Below are positions 35,665-43,284 of a stretch of 64,000 bases of DNA, one piece after another. Each line of letters starts with the position of its first letter. Position 1 is the first letter of the stretch. The DNA comes from Mucilaginibacter sp. L196 (GTDB taxonomy: Bacteria; Bacteroidota; Bacteroidia; Sphingobacteriales; Sphingobacteriaceae): the NCBI RefSeq assembly GCF_009765905.1, contig NZ_LMUO01000019.1, positions 1,284,292 through 1,348,291 on the forward strand. Reading direction: 5' to 3'. Under the pieces are notes generated by a model. It was not told the DNA's origin, made no database searches, and saw only the letters and a list, made by a program, of their open reading frames with translations. A program made the translations under genes and the position numbers.

Positions 35665-35978
35665 TTTAACTGGGATTTAGATAAATTTATTTATGCTTTG
35701 GTATACTATATTGCAAGTATAATAAATAGACTATAAAATCTACGTATTTTATAGTCTTTATTTTAGCAAAAATAAATAATGAGAAGATAGTTGAGTTTCT
35801 TTCACACGAGTTGAATACAAGCCAGCTTTTGAAACTTGCAAAAGAGAACACTAACTCATCTTTAATAAAACATTGATAAGTAAGACATTATGTAGAATAC
35901 ATAAACGAACTATCACATTTTATGATCTCACCGACCTATGCCCTTAACATCGGAACAGGTTATAGAACAACGAGACGA
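35665..35978. other. Upstream region of the encapsulin operon
   Basis: About 314 bp between the MFS gene end and the encapsulin start. It contains a perfect palindrome (35728..35757) and a weak -7 candidate TATACTTG (35721..35714, minus strand). The far half (35760..35978) shows no gene and no feature I can name. Confidence 0.5.
35728..35757. promoter_or_regulatory. 30-bp palindrome, candidate operator of the encapsulin operon
   Basis: AGACTATAAAAT (35728..35739) and ATTTTATAGTCT (35746..35757) are perfect inverse complements around 6 bp, about 65 bp upstream of the shell start. It sits just above a -7-like TATACTTG, so it would cover the -33 region. The half-site resembles TGTCTATAAAGT in the inverted repeat at the Cys-leader promoter (both contain CTATAAA next to a GAC/GTC). 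A sulfur-responsive regulator such as an Rrf2-family protein is a guess. Confidence 0.6.
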
Positions 35979-37574
35979 TCAAAACGCTACCGACGCAGGC
36001 TGATTCTCATTAATTTTAATGGTTGTATCCCCTATTGAAGGAAAAAGAGCGAGCATTAGAATTGTCCCTACAAGCAGCCAACTGATCCAGTGGTAATAAT
36101 CAACAGAAAACTTCAATTGCGCCTGTGCAGACATACTTCTACTTAAAAGCCCGTTTGCTGTTTTTATAGCTTGTTCCGGGGCGCTGCCACGGCTCATCAA
36201 TGCTCCTTTATAGTCAGCCAATCTTTGAACTGCAACTGGATTTAGTGAATTCACCTGATCTTGCAAGCGATTGAGATGATCTCGCTGCCCGAAAAGCTGA
36301 AAAAAGTTGATCAATGCTATACTGGCAGTGAAACCCAGAAAACGGACGAAGATGCCAACGGCCGAACCTGTATTACCAAATTGTACAGGTGAGGAGGAAA
36401 TCAAGAAAAGAATGATCGGAACCATCAACATTCCTGCGCCCATTCCCTGAAGGATTAATGGAACAATAAGATCCGCAGTATCTACCTGTGTAGTAAACAG
36501 GGTTGACATCCAGATATGAAAAACAAGCAGGATAACGAAACCAGATATAAGGATCAATCTGGTTGATCTTTTCAACAGGATTAATCGCGATGCGAGAATA
36601 ACGCTGATAATAATACCGGCGATATTATAAAGTAATAACAGGCCGATATGTATGGGATCGAGGCCCAATATCCCTCCCAGAAACGAAGTAGTGATGCCAA
36701 ACGAACCACGGACAATATAAAATATAAAAAGCAGTGCGGCCCCTAAAGTAAATTTAGGATTTTTAAATGCCTGTAAATATAAATATGGCTTTTTAAGACT
36801 TAACTGTCTAATAATAAAAATACCCATAAGCAATACGATGGCTATCAGCCGATAAGAGATACGGGGATCGTCGAGCCAGTCATATTGCTGGCCGTAAATT
36901 AATACATAGCCAATAAGGCATAATCCGGCAGAATAAAGTAAGAAACTCGACCAGTCAAGCCTGTATAAAGGGATTTTTTTATTGAGTCTGACGTTGTTCA
37001 TAATAAAGAACATCAGTACAGCACCAGGCACATAGGAATACATGGCGCATTTGTAGATGACATTATAATCAAAAGTATCTATAATCGAAGCGGTGATCAG
37101 TGTGGTAACAGGTAACACACATAACAGAATACAATATACCACAGAATATCCAATCTCTTTTGATCGCTCGCTGTGGAGCTTGCTGAACATTAAGGTTAAT
37201 GTAATATTGATCGTTCCACAAGTTAACAAGCCCTGGATATACCTCATCACTAAAAGGAGGAAAAATGAATGGGTAAGGTAACACAAGTAGCAGGTTGCGA
37301 TCAGGAGGATAACCCCTACCAGCAAATACTCTTTACTGGCCATATTTTTAAAGAAGCGCCCTTCCAGCACAATAAAACTGGCCATTGAGCCATAAAGAAT
37401 AATTAACGAATACTGTACATCATTCGGAGAGATACCGTAATAACCCGCCGCCGCGTTCACATTACTAATTGATAAAGCAAAAAGCACTACCCCCGGCAAC
37501 ACCACTATCAGTAAGCCAAAGCGGATCAGCCATTCCGGAACCCAGGATTTAAACACAGGTATCGTATTACTCAT
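35979..37574 (-). CDS. MFS drug:H+ antiporter, EmrB-like (DHA2 family)
   Basis: Inner-membrane transporter of 531 aa with about 14 predicted transmembrane helices, the DHA2 number. It divides into two halves of the kind seen in EmrB-type exporters that work with an EmrA adaptor and a TolC duct. It overlaps the adaptor gene by 8 bp and completes an operon tolC-emrA-emrB. Motif conservation is lower than in enterobacterial EmrB. Likely substrates are hydrophobic acids or drugs, unproven. Confidence 0.88.
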   Translation of the reverse strand: MSNTIPVFKSWVPEWLIRFGLLIVVLPGVVLFALSISNVNAAAGYYGISPNDVQYSLIILYGSMASFIVLEGRFFKNMASKEYLLVGVILLIATCYLCYLTHSFFLLLVMRYIQGLLTCGTINITLTLMFSKLHSERSKEIGYSVVYCILLCVLPVTTLITASIIDTFDYNVIYKCAMYSYVPGAVLMFFIMNNVRLNKKIPLYRLDWSSFLLYSAGLCLIGYVLIYGQQYDWLDDPRISYRLIAIVLLMGIFIIRQLSLKKPYLYLQAFKNPKFTLGAALLFIFYIVRGSFGITTSFLGGILGLDPIHIGLLLLYNIAGIIISVILASRLILLKRSTRLILISGFVILLVFHIWMSTLFTTQVDTADLIVPLILQGMGAGMLMVPIILFLISSSPVQFGNTGSAVGIFVRFLGFTASIALINFFQLFGQRDHLNRLQDQVNSLNPVAVQRLADYKGALMSRGSAPEQAIKTANGLLSRSMSAQAQLKFSVDYYHWISWLLVGTILMLALFPSIGDTTIKINENQPASVAF

Positions 37575-38640
37575 GATCAGCTTCGGTTTTGTTCACCCTT
37601 ACGCTAGCATTCATACCTGCGCTTAGCAGGCCCACTGTAGGATTATTGTCTGTAATTTTGATTTTTACCGGGATACGCTGCGCTATTTTCACAAAATTTC
37701 CGGTAGAATTATCCGGCGGTAACAAAGAAAAACGGGAACCCGTAGCCGGTGAAAAAGAAACTACAACACCCTTTATTTTTATATCCGGATAGGCATCAGT
37801 CGTGATCTCTACTTTTTTTCCTACCTGAAGATACTCCAATTGAGTTTCCTTAAAATTAGCGACAACCCATTTACCTGTCTCGTTGTCAACAATGAAAGCC
37901 AATGTCTGGCCTACCTGTATCTGCTGCCCTGGTTGAATCGTCCTCTTTCCCATCTTGCCGTTATAAGGTGCAGTGATCACCGTATAAGAAAAATCCAGCT
38001 GATTGCGTTGCAGCATCAAATCCCTGCGTTTTATTTCAGAAAGTACAGGGGATATTTGTGATTTGCTATCATTAACTTTTGATAAGGATGCCTGGTAATT
38101 ATTTAATGCAGCCTCATAATCAGATTGTGCAACATCTAAAGCGCTTTTCACATTTTCCAATTGCTGCTTCGTTGCCGACTCTGCATCATACAGCTTTTGG
38201 TAACGGTCATATTCCTGTTGCTGCCTGGTTAATTTGGCTTTTGCTGCGGCTATTTGTGCGTTATTAACCTGCGCCATTTTAGATGCGGTTTCCACATTAC
38301 TCTCCAGTACCCTCACCTGCGATTGCGCATTTTGTAGCCCGGCTTCGCCTTCTTCGCGCTCTAAGGCATATTCACGGTTATCAATTATCAGTAAAGTATC
38401 ACCCTTCTTCACGTCCTGGTTCTCGTCATACCTGATTTCTTTGATATAGCCGCTAACCCGCGACGTAATCGGATTGATGTAGGATTCAACCTGGGCATCG
38501 TTGGTCTCATCATAATTGTAAAAGTCATATAGGGTTATTACGCCCCATACACATAAGGCCAAAGCGATGAAGCCGGCAATCCATGCCGTTATTTTGGTAA
38601 TGATCTTATCTGTTTGCGTATAAGTATTTTGCGTGTTCAT
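37567..38640 (-). CDS. HlyD/EmrA-family secretion adaptor
   Basis: Membrane-fusion protein of the EmrA type. I choose the start MNTQNTYTQTDKI (357 aa), since it follows the tolC-like stop by 1 bp and is directly followed by the expected single N-terminal transmembrane helix (about residues 15-35). A frame 36 codons longer runs into the neighbouring gene. After the anchor come a lipoyl half (SRVSGYIKEIRYDENQDVKKGDTLLIID), a long coiled-coil hairpin (about 75-190) and the second lipoyl half (YTVITAPYNGKMGKRTIQPGQQIQVGQ). Confidence 0.93.
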   Translation of the reverse strand: MNTQNTYTQTDKIITKITAWIAGFIALALCVWGVITLYDFYNYDETNDAQVESYINPITSRVSGYIKEIRYDENQDVKKGDTLLIIDNREYALEREEGEAGLQNAQSQVRVLESNVETASKMAQVNNAQIAAAKAKLTRQQQEYDRYQKLYDAESATKQQLENVKSALDVAQSDYEAALNNYQASLSKVNDSKSQISPVLSEIKRRDLMLQRNQLDFSYTVITAPYNGKMGKRTIQPGQQIQVGQTLAFIVDNETGKWVVANFKETQLEYLQVGKKVEITTDAYPDIKIKGVVVSFSPATGSRFSLLPPDNSTGNFVKIAQRIPVKIKITDNNPTVGLLSAGMNASVRVNKTEADHE

Positions 38641-38641
38641 T

Positions 38642-39982
38642 TTATAAATTTCCTGTGATGTTTTGTAATTGAAAATATTGGAGCTGAGCCGCGATTTCTG
38701 CCGCAGCCAAATCAAAGCGTGTTTGTAGTAATTGGGTATCCGCATCAAGCAGATCCGTAATCAGCGAAGTTTGATTAAAGTAAGTATTGCTTACAATCCT
38801 GCGGTTTTCGGTAGCCTGTATAATATTGGTTTTGCTTACTTCAACCCGGTTAAGCGCCTCCTGATAGCGCAGGTAGGCTTCATTAACTTGCTGCCTTACA
38901 TTATCCTCGGTTTGTGAATGTTCTATTTCCTGACTCTCATATTCTAATCGTGCCACTTTAGTTTTGTGGTAGTTATGATATAAGGAAGAAATAGAAAAAG
39001 AAGCTTTAATACCGGCCAGCCCAATGCCATATACATATGGCGAATAAGGGTATAAAAATATCTGGGGATAGCTGTAATTGTATGTAGCAAACAACCCTAC
39101 CTTTGGCGATATATTGGCCCGCACATTTTGAAGCTGTAATTTGCGCAATTCAGTTTCCTGGGTAGAAATCCTAACTTGATAAGAATTAGTTCCGGCTTCG
39201 GCAAGATACTCCCCATTGGATTTCACTTTGGTGGAATCCAGCATATTTCCTTCGGTTGGCTCAATTCGCTGTTCATCCGGCAAACCAATTAATATGTTTA
39301 ACTTTTGGTTAGCAATAGTCAAATCATTATTTAGCTGTACCAGCGACAATTTTTGACGTGATAGTTTTAATTCAGCCCGTAATACGTCACTTTTTAAAAC
39401 AACGCCATTAGCTTTTAAAGTCCGTATCTGAACAAGTTGCTTTTCCTGAGCAGCAAGGTCTTTAAGTAACAGATCTTTGAAAATTATACTGCGTTGCATA
39501 TCCAGATAATATGCGGCGGCCTGAAGTTTCACTTCTGATAGCGTTAGCTTTTTTTGTTCAGATGCGATTTTATTTTCGCTTTTCCGGGCATCAATTTCAA
39601 TGTTTAACTTATTGCCGTTATACAGGTTTAAGTAGGCTTCGGCACCCACGGTATAAGTAGAGTGTATTACCTCAAATTGTTCGGGTGTTTTAAACAAACC
39701 ATTCTCATAAACCGGCATATTACTAATCCGGGCATATTCGCCTTCGGCGGTCACTTCCGGTAGCCTTTCGTTTTTAGCGTCCTTAATTTGCTCTACGCTG
39801 CTTTCCACACCTATTTGTTTCATTTGCACAGACTTGCTAAAGGTGGCCGCCTTTTCCCATACCTGGGCCAGGGTTAGCGGCAAAGCAGGCAGTGAATCAA
39901 CCCTGATCTGCTGGGCAGAAGTGGAATAAGCATTAAGGATCGCTAATAGCACCAGGGGTAAAAATTTATATATTACTTTCAT
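38642..39982 (-). CDS. TolC-family outer-membrane efflux protein
   Basis: Outer-membrane exit channel, 446 aa. It has a Sec signal peptide (about residues 1-23, TSAQ) and no lipobox, then two outer-membrane-efflux-protein repeats with long amphipathic helices (about 35-225 and 245-440). First gene of the EmrAB-type operon and divergent from the AraC gene across an 84-bp gap that must hold both promoters. Confidence 0.93.
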   Translation of the reverse strand: MKVIYKFLPLVLLAILNAYSTSAQQIRVDSLPALPLTLAQVWEKAATFSKSVQMKQIGVESSVEQIKDAKNERLPEVTAEGEYARISNMPVYENGLFKTPEQFEVIHSTYTVGAEAYLNLYNGNKLNIEIDARKSENKIASEQKKLTLSEVKLQAAAYYLDMQRSIIFKDLLLKDLAAQEKQLVQIRTLKANGVVLKSDVLRAELKLSRQKLSLVQLNNDLTIANQKLNILIGLPDEQRIEPTEGNMLDSTKVKSNGEYLAEAGTNSYQVRISTQETELRKLQLQNVRANISPKVGLFATYNYSYPQIFLYPYSPYVYGIGLAGIKASFSISSLYHNYHKTKVARLEYESQEIEHSQTEDNVRQQVNEAYLRYQEALNRVEVSKTNIIQATENRRIVSNTYFNQTSLITDLLDADTQLLQTRFDLAAAEIAAQLQYFQLQNITGNL

Positions 39983-40066
39983 ATCTTTTGAGAAAGCAAA
40001 ATTCGGCGTATTGTGGGACTTAAATTTTAACTACATTGCCAATAATTTATTCATTCCGGCCAAAAC

Positions 40067-40858
40067 ATGATTCAGACTTCCAGTTTTTTAAGAGCAATTG
40101 ACCTGATACCTGAATCGGTTTATGTGATGCATGAGCGTAGCGAATTCCTGCTGCCCTGGCATTCCCACCACAAAGGGCAGCTAATTTATATTGAAGGAGG
40201 AGTAGCCTATATCCATCTTACCGAAAAAACGCTGATCATTCCGGCAAGACATTATGTATGGATACCTAAAGAAATAAAGCATTATGTAGAAATGCATAAG
40301 TCAGTTATCATTATATCCCTCTATTTTTATGCTGATGACGATGAAGATCATCCTTTCTTTAACAAAGGCGGTATCTACCCTATCAATACTCTTTTAATGC
40401 AGATGCTCTCCTATACTACCAGATGGGAAGGTGATATTGAACCAGGAAATAAAGCCTACGCTTTTTTAGCAGGAATAAAAAACATATTGCCCGAAATCAG
40501 TAAAAAGGCATTACCAATTGCACTGCCTACTACAGAAAATGAAAGGATGCAGCCGGTAATACAATATATCCAAGATCATTTGCTGGAACCGTTAACGCTG
40601 ACAACACTTTGTGCTAAAACAGGCTTTAGTGAACGAACGCTATCCCGTCTTTTTCAGGAAACGATGAAAATATCCTTTTTACAGTATTTCAAATTATTGC
40701 GCATGGTTAAAGCCATCGAAATGATGTTGCAAACACATAAGTCTATGAGCGAAATAGCCTATACTTTAGGTTATAACAATCTATCCGCTTTTAGTAATAT
40801 ATTTTACCAGCTAACCAGAACCAGGCCATCCGAATTTGCGAAGCAACTACAACTATAA
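40067..40858 (+). CDS. AraC-family regulator, likely activator of the divergent efflux operon
   Basis: Transcriptional regulator of 263 aa: an N-terminal cupin ligand-binding domain (about 20-100, LPWHSHHKGQLIYIEGGVAYIHLTEKTLIIPARHYVWIPKEIKHYV) and a C-terminal double helix-turn-helix (about 165-260, MQPVIQYIQDHLLEPLTLTTLCAKTGFSERTLSRLFQETMKISFLQYFKLLRM.. and SMSEIAYTLGYNNLSAFSNIFYQLTRTRPSEF). It is transcribed away from tolC/emrA/emrB, the usual pattern for a local regulator of an efflux pump. Confidence 0.94.
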   Translation: MIQTSSFLRAIDLIPESVYVMHERSEFLLPWHSHHKGQLIYIEGGVAYIHLTEKTLIIPARHYVWIPKEIKHYVEMHKSVIIISLYFYADDDEDHPFFNKGGIYPINTLLMQMLSYTTRWEGDIEPGNKAYAFLAGIKNILPEISKKALPIALPTTENERMQPVIQYIQDHLLEPLTLTTLCAKTGFSERTLSRLFQETMKISFLQYFKLLRMVKAIEMMLQTHKSMSEIAYTLGYNNLSAFSNIFYQLTRTRPSEFAKQLQL

Positions 40859-40912
40859 GACTTTCAGCAATTGGGTTGTGATCAGATATACAATTCACCC
40901 ATGTTCTCATAT

Positions 40913-41782
40913 CTATACATCATCTCCATTAGGATCTTTAAGAATTAATACCGGTTTATAGTTATTCCGTGCAAGCCCCTTAATGATGCTGCGGTGCGTT
41001 AGGTTATACAAAAAACTGTGTTTACCGGGTAATGCGATAATGAGTTCAAGTTCGTTCGCAAATGAGAAATGATTGACACTTTTTAAGACATCCTTTTCAG
41101 TAGAATAATAAAAATGATGAGGATAGTCCTGAAGGTTTTGTTTGATTTCTGATGCTATTCTATAATTATCTTCATCGGCAATCACCGCATCGGATGTGTT
41201 ATCTACATTTAAAAAAAGCAATTCCGGACGTGACAATTCTTTCAGCTGGCTCATCTTACTTATCAATTTTACTGAAGAAATATTGCTGAAGTTAAAGGGC
41301 ACCAATGCACGCTTAACTTTCTGGTAACGGGTTAGTTCCGGCACAATGAGTACAGGTATTGTACTTGCCTTGGCAATTTTAATTAGATGATCGCCGATAT
41401 AACTTTCCTCACCCGAAACACCATGATTACTGCCGATGACCATTAAATCCGGTCGTTCCTGGTCAATGAGATTTCTTATAGACTGCAAGAAGGGAATTTT
41501 ACTTAAAATAAAGCTAACCCTAACATGCTGTTTTAATTTATGCAATATGCTTCGTTTAAGTTCTGCAAATTGAACCTTTAAGTGGCCGTCCAATTCGGCT
41601 GCGCTATCCATTGAATACTGAATAAAATCAGCAGTAGGTATTATTTGCTCAAATTCAGTGGTGTAAACATTCACCACCAAAATAATTTGATTTACCGGAT
41701 GGTATTCACTAAATGCAACCGCGTAATTAACTGCGTTGTTAGATGAGCGGCTGAAATCAATTGGAATTAATATTTTTTTCAT
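40913..41782 (-). CDS. Tandem-domain universal stress protein
   Basis: A 289-aa protein from the chosen start MKKILIPIDFSRSSNNAV, the family's normal opening (a 17-residue longer frame exists). It has two UspA domains: the first (1-150) with the ATP-binding type G-x2-G-x(9)-G-S/T pattern near VIGSNHGVSGEESYIGDHLIKIAKASTIPVLIVP, and a more divergent second one (about 155-289). UspA proteins accumulate under stress; the tandem type is common in this phylum. It converges with the AraC gene with 54 bp between. Confidence 0.9.
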   Translation of the reverse strand: MKKILIPIDFSRSSNNAVNYAVAFSEYHPVNQIILVVNVYTTEFEQIIPTADFIQYSMDSAAELDGHLKVQFAELKRSILHKLKQHVRVSFILSKIPFLQSIRNLIDQERPDLMVIGSNHGVSGEESYIGDHLIKIAKASTIPVLIVPELTRYQKVKRALVPFNFSNISSVKLISKMSQLKELSRPELLFLNVDNTSDAVIADEDNYRIASEIKQNLQDYPHHFYYSTEKDVLKSVNHFSFANELELIIALPGKHSFLYNLTHRSIIKGLARNNYKPVLILKDPNGDDV

Positions 41783-41910
41783 GATTTGATCTTTTAAGCA
41801 GCTTAATAAGCCGGTACAAAGCTCAAGAATCACCTGAAAATTAATTTCATATACTATGCCAATTATTTATTCATTTTCGCCATTTTGTATTTTTAATTTA
41901 TAAAATTTTA

Positions 41911-42066
41911 GAAGATGTTTAAAAACGGTTGAATCTTGTTTTTATATAAAAACAAAGCGTCATTGAGCGGAGCGTGGCAATCCCCTACTTACAGGGCGGC
42001 TCTGCATAGCTTGGGATTGCCACGCTTCGCTCAATGACGATAGTTTAATAGTTTTTAAACAGCTTC
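41911..42066. mobile_element. 156-bp MITE-like palindromic element
   Basis: An outer inverted repeat (41911..41926 and 42051..42066, 15 of 16 matching, GAAGATGTTTAAAAAC versus the reverse complement GAAGCTGTTTAAAAAC) encloses an inner 27-bp inverted repeat (41958..41984 and 42013..42039, one mismatch) that starts CGTCATTGAGCG. No gene is encoded. A short TTA-like sequence lies on both flanks and could be a target duplication. The whole unit could fold into one large hairpin. Such small non-coding elements are moved in trans by a transposase elsewhere in the genome. Confidence 0.65.
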
Positions 42067-42091
42067 TTAGATATTTGCTACTTTCTGGTTT

Positions 42092-43114
42092 TTAACCGTT
42101 AGCTTTAATCAATGGTATAACTTTTCTACCAATTAGTTCTATCGAGCTCATTAATTGACTATGCGTCAGCCCGGCATTATCCATCTGGAAGGTAAACCGG
42201 TCAACCCCACCCAATGCTTCACTATGGCGTATTAATTTTTCTGCAACCTGCTCTGGCCCGCCAACAACAAGTACACCTTTTGGCGCAATTAATGAATCGA
42301 ACTGCCCTTTGGTTACCGGTGGCCAGCCACGTTCTCTTCCCAACTTTGTCCAAAGCTCTGCGTAACCGGGATAGTAATCAGTTATCGCCTGTTCATTGGT
42401 CGCAGCAACATAACCAGGTGAATGTAAACCGACCTTTAATTGTTCCGGTTTAAATCCTGCCCGGTGCCCGGCTTCACGATAAAGATCAACTAATGGGCGA
42501 AAACGATGTGTTTCGCCACCAATAACAGCAACCATTAAAGGTAGCCCCAGTGTTCCTGCTCTCGCAAATGATTCCGGTGTGCCGCCTACACCTAGCCAAA
42601 CAGGTAATTTTTCTTGTAACGATCTTGGGTAAACCGGTAGATTGTCCAAAGTCGCCCTAAACTTACCCGACCAGCTTACAAACTCATGGTCGCGTATTTT
42701 AAGCAACAAGTCAAGTTTTTCTCTAAATAAAGCGTCGTAGTCGTTCAGGCTAAAGCCAAACAATGGATAAGCTTCTATAGATGAGCCGCGACCAACTACT
42801 AATTCCGCCCTGCCTTTAGAAATCAGATCAAGTGTAGCGAAGCTCTGGTATACACGAACAGGATCAGCGGCACTCAATACAGTAACAGCGCTGGTTAGGC
42901 GGATACGTTTGGTTCGTGCAGCAGCCGCGGCGAGAATTACCGCAGTGGCGGAATCCAAAAATTCCTTTTTATGATGTTCACCAATCCCAAAAACATCCAG
43001 ACCTACTTCATCGGCAAACACTATCCTATCCAATAATTGTTCCATCGCGTCAACGCTGCTTAGTGAGTTACTACCATACATCGCCGAGGCAAAGCTATCT
43101 ACTCCAATTTCCAT
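42092..43114 (-). CDS. LLM-class flavin-dependent oxidoreductase
   Basis: Luciferase-like monooxygenase family protein, 340 aa from MEIGVDSFASAMYG (a 9-residue longer start is possible). Typical features are VDAMEQLLDRIVFADEVGLDVFGIGEHHKKEF, the flavin-binding barrel motifs ILAAAAARTKRIRLTSAVTVLSAADPVRVYQSFATLDLISKGRAELVVGRGS and GGVDRFTFQMD. It should use FMNH2 with O2 on an unknown small substrate. Related enzymes include alkanesulfonate and other organosulfur oxygenases, but the YxxxGxxPxVPxxY-type details cannot be assigned. It is a single gene with a strong hairpin upstream. Confidence 0.9.
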   Translation of the reverse strand: MEIGVDSFASAMYGSNSLSSVDAMEQLLDRIVFADEVGLDVFGIGEHHKKEFLDSATAVILAAAAARTKRIRLTSAVTVLSAADPVRVYQSFATLDLISKGRAELVVGRGSSIEAYPLFGFSLNDYDALFREKLDLLLKIRDHEFVSWSGKFRATLDNLPVYPRSLQEKLPVWLGVGGTPESFARAGTLGLPLMVAVIGGETHRFRPLVDLYREAGHRAGFKPEQLKVGLHSPGYVAATNEQAITDYYPGYAELWTKLGRERGWPPVTKGQFDSLIAPKGVLVVGGPEQVAEKLIRHSEALGGVDRFTFQMDNAGLTHSQLMSSIELIGRKVIPLIKANG

Positions 43115-43204
43115 TATATTTGAATTTAGTTGTTGCAACACTTAATTCAAAGTTCGGTTTTTTAAATGATTTAAATAGCAGGATAATCTCATTAAAATTT
43201 AGTG

Positions 43205-43248
43205 TTAGAAAAAGAAAGGCTATTGTTGAATAGCCTTTCTTTTTCTAA
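43205..43248. terminator. Strong 19-bp hairpin at the 3' end of PUL 2
   Basis: Positions 43205..43223 and 43230..43248 are perfect inverse complements with a 6-base loop. It lies 37 bp past the stop of the DUF4965-type gene on the minus strand and fits the end of the PUL 2 transcript. Confidence 0.65.
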
Positions 43249-43284
43249 TATCAGTTAACCCTACGGGAAGATAAACGCCTTTAT

